22,064 nucleotides of DNA, taken from assembly GCA_001579985.1 (NCBI GenBank), contig LRSR01010161.1:1-22064 (forward strand), written 5' to 3'. Below are positions 16,334 to 22,064 of this stretch, in pieces. The notes below the pieces were generated by a model. That model ran no database searches, was not told the DNA's origin, and saw only the letters and a list, made by a program, of their open reading frames with translations. The number at the start of each line of letters is the position of its first letter. Position 1 is the first letter of the stretch. Source of the DNA: Hypsibius dujardini (Eukaryota > Tardigrada > Eutardigrada > Parachela > Hypsibiidae). The translations under genes were made by a program, and so were the position numbers.

Positions 16334-19300
16334 TCAAGAACGAGGAATAAAAATTAATTCAAAGGCGTGAACAGCCTTAATAAGGCCAGATGTGTAATCC
16401 TCATGAGAGACAGTTCGTCCTGGTGGAAGTTTCAGCGTGAAACAACGGAGCAAGTTAGCGATGACGAGGAACAATTCCATTTTCGCTAACGATTCTCCTA
16501 AACATGCCCGTTTACCTACATAAAAGATAACAGCTACATAATGTACTGTCGCAATCATTTGTTGCTGCGTTTTATATCCGCCAGTATATTATGACTGCAT
16601 ACACTGCCCTTCACTGCAGTCATAATATACGGTGGATCTAAAACACAGCACCAAATGATCGCGACAGTACAAAACATAAATATTTTTAATGCAGGGTCAT
16701 TTCGATCTCTAAAAAAGCTTGTTTATCCCATGTACAATTAGATGTTAAACAGTGTCTGACTAATTTGAAAATAAAACTAACCAAAAACTAAATAAATTAA
16801 AATAGAAAGGAATAAAAACTGCCGAATTAAAGTTTTTTAATAAGCTTTAAACCAAGAATAAAATTGTGTTTTTCGGGTTGAGATTTATATAAAAACTTTC
16901 CAACGTATTAAAAATTATTTCTTGTCTCCGTTGCTTACCAATACAAAAGGGCAGGAATCCGTCAGGCTTGGTCAATTTCCCATTACTATCCAAAAATCTA
17001 GTGGGATCAAACTCGTCCGGATTGTTCCACCACCGTGGATCACGATGAATGGAGAGAGCATTGGCCACGAGAAGAGTTCCTTTGGGAATTGTATAGCCGT
17101 CAATTTGGAGGTCTTCGTTGGCTTTATGCGGCACGTTAAGTGGCACAATACTCCCGTATCTTTGGATCTCCATAATGGTTGCTTCTGTGTATGGTAATCG
17201 CGCTAAAAAATAAAGGAGAAAAAGAACCGCCAAAAATCAATTATTTGATTTACCTTTTTGTGTATTCCAAAAATAGATTTTTCATTACGTAAAGGGACTA
17301 ACCTCTGTCGGAATAGGTCAGAACGGTTTCTCGCCCAAATGTTGTATCGATTTCCTCTTGTGCTTTCTTCACAACCTCTGGATTTTCGACCATCAAGATC
17401 ATCGCTAGGAGTATGGTGGTAGAGGTCGTATCAGTTCCAGCAATGAAGAGATCGTAGAGGGATGACGTGAGTTGTGCTTCTGTGAATTGATGAACCACTG
17501 TGATTAGTTAAATGTAAATTTGGCTTGCGTTTTCTTTAAGTTTTCAAAACTTTCCTGAGCAACTTGATAACAATATTTGAGTTACTAATTTTCTCCATAA
17601 GCACAAATTTTGAAGCTTTTTTTAGCAACGACCACATCCATGAACATCTTTGAATTCGGATTTGAACTGACCAGTAAAAAGTTCAGGGACGTCAGTTTTC
17701 TCCCCGGTCTCCTTTTCGTGTTGATATGCGTACAAATAGTCGGGTAAGCCCGTGCTGGGATCGCACGCTGCCGCGTTGTGTTCGTGGATTTTTTCACGAA
17801 AGAAAGCCAACAAATCCGCTCTATTCCTTCGAGCTTGGGCGATGCCACTCCGTACGGGATTGGGAAACCACTGCAGGAACGGTAGGTTAGCCATCACATA
17901 GTCCAATTTAATTGCCGATATGACCTTAGCAATCAGCATGGTCAATCGTGAAAATTTCGGATCCGTTAGTTCGAAGCGTTGCCCGAAACTCAGTGCACAA
18001 ATAACGTTCGATACGCTATTGGTCACGGGAACTTTCGGGTTGAACGGTTGCTGCTTCGTGTCCCGCATTGCTTGACAGAGTCCTTCCACTTCGGCGATGA
18101 TTGTGTCCTCCAACCAATTTTTACCTATCATAATAAGTGGTTAAAAATACGCGTACGATCAAGCAATATTTGATTTGTGAAATCATATTTTTGGAATGAA
18201 GACGCTTTTACTTTCGCCATATTTGATCCAAATGCAGCTCATTACTTTGAATTTTTTATTGGAAATAAAACATTCATGATCACATAAACGCTACCAAATT
18301 TTGGGAAGCCTGACAGAGTAAATATGTTTTGTTTCTGGAAAAAATCTCACTTGCAAATCGAATTATTACATTAACTGAATGTGATGTATTTGTCTGAACT
18401 TCATTTGAAGCAAATGGACCTACGCGTTTGGCGTTTAAATGGCAAATGTTTGCCCCATTCGAATAAAGTACTAAGAAAGATTAAAACAGTTTATCTCACC
18501 GTAGGCATAATATCTTATCAGATACGAAAACAAACCCCCTTTTTCGCTGTATATATCCCATGCGGGAAATATTAGATGAAAACGAATGGCATTGGAGTTT
18601 TATGACGAAGAAAATTTAATTGACACTTTGCTGTTGAATTATGAATAAAATTTGACATTAAACGCAAACTCGACATTTTTCTTGTACGGTTATTAGTTTT
18701 AACTTTTTATATGCATCAGTAATGATACAATTTAAACAGACACCATTTTTAGGGATTGAATTCAATCTTGAAATTTAATTTCAAAATCTTCACATACGTC
18801 AGTGTCAATTGTTTTTTCAATAAAAACTTCATTACCCAAGAAAATGATGAGAATATTTTTGTGCTTTTGTTAATCTATTCCATTGCCTTGGTAAAACAGT
18901 AATTTATAGGGTAATTCGTGCTAAAGATCGATAAGAGTAAAGCTATGCGTCTGTTTTATCTTCGAAACACGAATTATTTTACTGATTTTAGCCAGTATAG
19001 TTTCTTACCCATCCCCAGGTCTCGCAGAGTCGACAGAGCAAATCTACGATGAACCTTCCAAAGCTCGCCTTGACAAGCAAGTAAACCCAGCCCATCGGGA
19101 CGAACAGGATAGTCGTTCCGGCTGGGATTGTTGGTAGGCCGACCGGCTGCAACGTCCTCGTTAAAAATCTTCCGGACAGTGTAAAAGTCGCTCAGGACAA
19201 CGGCCAGTTTCCGACCACTGTACATGCTAAAGATGTCGCCGTATTTCTTCTTCCATTCCAACACCTTGTATTCCGGCCTTCTGCCCATTGATAGCAAATT

Positions 19301-19646
19301 TCCCAACAGCGGAATAGCTAGAAATATTAATGATTAATAACAGAGGATAAAACACCTTACGACGAAGAAATTCGATCATGGCTGTGTTATCGCCCTCCCA
19401 CCGCAGAACTCTTTGCCCAGGCTTGGCTAGAACAGACTTTTTAGGCAGAGCTATGCCAGTTCTGGGTGGAACCGACAAGCCACATTCCAAAAGCTTTGAC
19501 TAGAAACATGACTAGAATATCCGCTGTATTTTACATCATTGCGTAATACCTGTCGGTCCTGGAGGAATATTTTTTGGCCTCGATGTCTTGATCCACTTGT
19601 ATGTCAGGAATAGTATACAAACAGCAACTGTTATTGACCACAACAT
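16334..19646 (-). CDS. P450-D: intact CYP2-clan cytochrome P450 (493 aa)
   Basis: This is a predicted microsomal monooxygenase of unknown substrate. Coding exons are 19646-19550, 19317-19009, 18124-17672, 17479-17303, 17202-16939 and 16515-16334. All introns are GT-AG in phase 1, and the sum of 1482 nt gives 493 residues plus TGA. The start MLWSITVAV opens a hydrophobic anchor (residues 1-17) that ends in YKWIKTSRPKN, followed by IPPGPT. Helix C carries WKVHRRF. Exon 3 begins GKNWLED and ends with DYLYAYQ. Helix I is AGTDTT at 300-305, the ExxR motif is EIQR at 357-360, and DPTRF is present. The haem loop is FCIG+KRACLGE with Cys438 as ligand; the extra Cys in FCIG is unlike the sister copies. 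Intron 2 (884 bp) is long, and intron 5 contains a large hairpin. A TATAAG box 71 bp upstream of the ATG supports the start. All expected catalytic motifs are intact, so I infer a functional gene. Confidence 0.93.
16542..16671. repeat. Near-perfect long hairpin in the last intron of P450-D
   Basis: The left arm 16542-16599 (starts TGTACTGTCGC, ends TTATGACTGCA) pairs with the right arm 16615-16671 around a 15-nt loop. By eye there are about five mismatches and one 1-nt indel over 58 positions. The hairpin lies 26 nt from the acceptor side of exon 6, so in the transcript it would fold just before the 3' splice site. ACATAA occurs directly before the left arm (16536-16541) and again at 16674-16679, a possible target duplication. 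It could be a tiny MITE or an intronic precursor of small RNA. Confidence 0.85.
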
Positions 19647-19716
19647 TGTTTAATCGTGTCTGTATAACCGTTTTCAAAAAGAAAATAAGTGGAAAAGACT
19701 CGAAGCTTTCAGCCCT

Positions 19717-19722
19717 CTTATA
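19717..19722 (-). promoter_or_regulatory. Candidate TATA box of P450-D
   Basis: On the minus strand, CACTATAAGAGGGCT places TATAAG 71 bp before the start codon at 19646. With initiation about 30 bp downstream, the 5' untranslated leader would be about 45 nt. This is inference from sequence and spacing only. Confidence 0.45.
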
Positions 19723-19979
19723 GTGCTGTTCATAACTACGCGCACGTGGATCATATCTGCGATAATTTGAACATCAAAACATGAAATGAGATATTCTATG
19801 GAAGGCGTTACTGTAACTGAACTAACGTAATCTGCCGGGAACTTTCGCCTCATTATCTCAACCACTCTTAGTTTACTTACGTCATTAGACAAGTTAGATG
19901 GAAAAGCCACATACAAAGTTCCATGTATAAATTATGCTTCCAAAATTGCACTGAAAGATTGATAAGGCGCGCAAAGTTG

Positions 19980-21055
19980 TCAGAGTCGGGGAAGAAAAAT
20001 CAGCTCGAACGGCAAAGGCGAATCTACAATACTGGAATGGTAGTCCTTATGCGACAACGTTTTTCCTTCTGGTAATTCCAATGTAAAGCAGCGCAGTAAA
20101 TTGGCGACGAAGAGGAAGAGCTCTGTCCTTGCTAGACTTTCACCGAGGCAGGCTCGCTTGCCTGAAACAATATCGGGTACGCTTTAGGTGCGCAAAACAC
20201 AGTTCAACCCATTTCGTCAAGATTTTAATTGGTAGGATTGCGCGGACACACGATTAAACATCGATTTTGCGCGATTAAACAGACACACAGAGATAGGATA
20301 CACAGGCGGACATGCAGTCAGTCAGGAAAGGCTCATAGCACGCAGGCAGGCAGGCAAGCAGGCAGGCAAACAGGCAGACAGGCACGCAGTTATATAGTTA
20401 AACAGGTCAGTAGGCAGAGAGACAGACAGGCAGACAAGTAGGCCCTTAGTCAGACATTCAGATATACAGACAAACATTTAGCACACAGACAGGCATACAG
20501 GCATGAGGGCATGTGGTCTTACCGATGCCGAAAGGTGCAAAGGCATCGTTTGGGCGTGTCAGTTTCCCGTCTTCATCCAGGAAACGTGATGGATTAAACG
20601 TTTCGGGATTTTTCCACCATCTCTCGTCTCGGTGAATCGAGGCAAGATTTGGAAGGATGAGAGTATCCTTTGGAATTGTGTAGCCATCTATTTGAACATC
20701 ATCCCTCGTGCGATGAGGCACGCTCAAGGGAAACACATTCGCACAACGCTGAACCTCCAAGATTACTGCTTCCGTATAGGGTAGGCTAGCTATAAACCAT
20801 CCAAACATACGGAACATTTGGTTGAAATACGAGTAACTCTGGATATTGTGGATGTCAGTATAAGCATCAGATTCGTACCTCTGACTGCAGTAGTGAGGAC
20901 TGACTTCTGACCCATTGTTTCGTCAATTTCCCGCTGCACTTTGAGCATGATTTCCGGATTCTCAATCATAAAGACCATGGTCCACTGCACGGTTGTGGCT
21001 GTGGACTCCGTCCCGGCAGTAAAGAGATCGTAGAGCGATCCCACAAGTTGGATTT
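19980..21055 (-). CDS. P450-E: CYP2-clan cytochrome P450, 3' half (exons 4-6)
   Basis: Three exons with the family phase-1 borders are present. Helix-I exon is 21055-20879, the ExxR exon is 20789-20523 (one codon longer than in the sisters) and the haem exon is 20161-19980, ending in TGA. The motifs are AGTEST in helix I, EVQR, NPSRF, and FGIG+KRACLGE with the axial cysteine. The usual Thr of AGxDT is Ser here. All splice sites are GT-AG and the frame is open. Exons 1-3 are not present between 21055 and 22064; that stretch is mostly GGAC-type repeat plus a relic helix-I exon of another copy. Exons 1-3 are therefore either beyond the window or lost, and the gene may be a 5'-truncated remnant. 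EAVILEVQRCAN and the CxLELPEGKTLSHK tail place it nearer P450-B than P450-D. Confidence 0.8.
20338..20512. repeat. (CAGG)n/(CAGA)n tetranucleotide repeat in a P450-E intron
   Basis: CAGGCAGGCAAGCAGGCAGG-type units at 20341-20390 pass into looser GACAGGCAGACA units up to about 20512. They occupy the intron between exons 5 and 6 and run almost to the donor at 20522-20521. GCGCGATTAAACA also occurs twice just upstream (about 20247-20282). Confidence 0.85.
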
Positions 21056-21089
21056 CTGCGAAATGGATAACAGATACGGTTAGCCAGAC

Positions 21090-21800
21090 GGATGAACGGA
21101 CATGACAATACGGAGAACCGGCCAACGAACGGACGGACGGACGAACGGACGGACGAACGGACGGACGGATGAACGGACAGAAGGACGGACAGACGAACAG
21201 ACATATGTGTTGTGACGGAGACGAAAACAAGCAGATAGGTGATCTAACGGTTGCACGGTCGGTCGCATAGGTCGGTCTGCGGCATATCAGCCGCACGAAT
21301 GGCGCAGTCGAACCCACAAATGAAAGGACGACAATACGGCCGAACAGACCAACGGACAGACTGACAGCCAGGGGAAATACGGACGGACGGACGGATGAAC
21401 AGATTGACATGCCGGCAGAGATTGAGACAGAGACACACACAAGCAGATAGGTGATCCATCAGTCGGACGGTCTGTCGCATACAACGTGGTCGGGATGTCC
21501 GCCGGTCGGACGGGCGCATACGTGGATGGTTGGACGAATGCTCGGGTTTACGGATGGGCAAACAGACAAACTGACGGTCGAGCGCACAGACGGATACGCA
21601 GACAGACAATCGATCGGACGGACGGACGGAAAAATGGGCAGACAGATATGCGGGTATGTGAAGTGACGGAGAGTTGCACAAACGGGGAAACGGTCGGACA
21701 GTTGGTCACTTAGATCCGGGAACGATAGGATAGACGGGTAGTCAGATATATGACTGAACGAATAGGCAAGCTATTTGATGGACGGACGGCTCGGATTGAC
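21090..21800. repeat. Large block of degenerate GGAC/GACA repeats upstream of P450-E exon 4
   Basis: Blocks of GACGGACGGACGAACGGAC and GACAGACAGAC units (clearest at 21110-21210, 21350-21405 and 21580-21650) are interrupted by less repetitive sequence. GCAGATAGGTGATC recurs at 21231-21244 and 21442-21455 inside a longer duplicated context (GACGGAGACGAAAACAA versus GACAGAGACACACACAA), so segments of about 210 bp are tandemly duplicated. The long SVRPSVRP-type open frames are by-products of the repeat. The block separates the relic exon at 21858-21985 from P450-E exon 4. Confidence 0.85.
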
Positions 21801-21857
21801 ACGAATTGCAGGGCACGGATTGACGGAAGGTATACGGAGCGGTAATATAATAATTGT

Positions 21858-21985
21858 TTCCGCCTGGACCTTCTCCATCACGTCTGGATTCTCAATCATA
21901 AAAACCATCGCCCAAAGGACTGTCGTAGATGTGGTATCCGTGCCCGCAAGGAAGAGGTCAAAGAGCGATCCGACCAGTTGCAAAT
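21858..21985 (-). pseudogene. Truncated helix-I exon of another P450 copy
   Basis: After an acceptor (ATAGACCATATA region read on minus as GGTCTATGTAG), the frame reads LQLVGSLFDLF, then LAGTDTTSTT and FMIENPDVMEKVQAE. It then breaks into unrelated sequence at 21857, losing the last 16 or so codons and the donor of the 177-nt exon. Over the shared 42 residues I count 7 differences from P450-B but 12 from the adjacent P450-E. It therefore derives from a separate paralog rather than from a copy of exon 4 of E. The break lies at the edge of the GGAC repeat block. Confidence 0.8.
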
Positions 21986-22064
21986 CTACATAGACCATAT
22001 AAATTGACTTACAGACTTGATCATTTTGACCACAGCTGTTTTTTGTTCACCATGTGTGGGTTAA

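Noticed and set aside
20790-21681. Long minus-strand frames rich in SVRPSVRP and CLSVCLS
   Set aside because: They are translations of GGAC/CAGA tetranucleotide repeats, which stay open in several frames on both strands. Only the helix-I exon portion (21055-20879) is real coding sequence.
21451-21713. CRISPR-like array, considered because of the regular short repeats
   Set aside because: The units are 4-bp degenerate satellites with no fixed repeat and unique spacer structure, and the genome is eukaryotic.

Overview
The window is animal nuclear DNA. It carries spliced genes with GT-AG introns, an AT-rich intergenic background, a decayed non-LTR retrotransposon, a mariner-type short element and many degenerate tetranucleotide repeats. 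The gene content points to an invertebrate, since it is a tandem expansion of CYP2-clan cytochrome P450 genes with intron positions shared among the copies. I cannot name the species. Arthropods, tardigrades and other ecdysozoans are plausible, but this is inference only.

The main content is a head-to-tail array of microsomal P450 genes, all on the minus strand, named here P450-A to P450-E from low to high coordinate. Each full copy has the same six-exon plan. Exon 1 holds the signal anchor and the PPGP hinge. Exon 2 (309 nt) ends after helix C. Exon 3 (about 450 nt) runs from a GKNW motif to a DYLYAYQ motif. Exon 4 (177 nt) holds helix I, exon 5 (264-267 nt) holds the ExxR and DPxRF motifs, and exon 6 (182 nt) holds the haem cysteine. 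Every intron is in phase 1. P450-B (4756-6931, 495 aa) and P450-D (16334-19646, 493 aa) read through completely. P450-A (1274-4110) is a pseudogene with a lost intron, a 20-nt net deletion, a nonsense codon and a frameshift. P450-C (8063-10910) has all its splice sites but carries one clear and one probable nonsense codon. P450-E (19980-21055) shows only exons 4-6. Beyond it at 21858-21985 lies a truncated helix-I exon from yet another copy, embedded in GGAC-type repeats.

Other regions: 1-1273 is intergenic and has a possible small inverted-repeat element. 4111-4755 and 6932-8062 are short intergenic spacers. 10911-16333 is a large gap in the array. It holds a 780-bp mariner-like non-autonomous element (11609-12388), a possible terminal exon of an unrecognised membrane protein (13237-13442), a LINE reverse-transcriptase relic on the plus strand (13758-14760) and a candidate two-exon small gene (15764-16187). 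A near-perfect hairpin with arms of about 58 nt sits in the last intron of P450-D (16542-16671).

Together the array looks like a detoxification or lipid-oxidation P450 cluster under birth-and-death evolution, with intact and dead copies interleaved. The repeats and mobile elements in introns are likely substrates for unequal exchange. The substrates of the enzymes cannot be read from the sequence.
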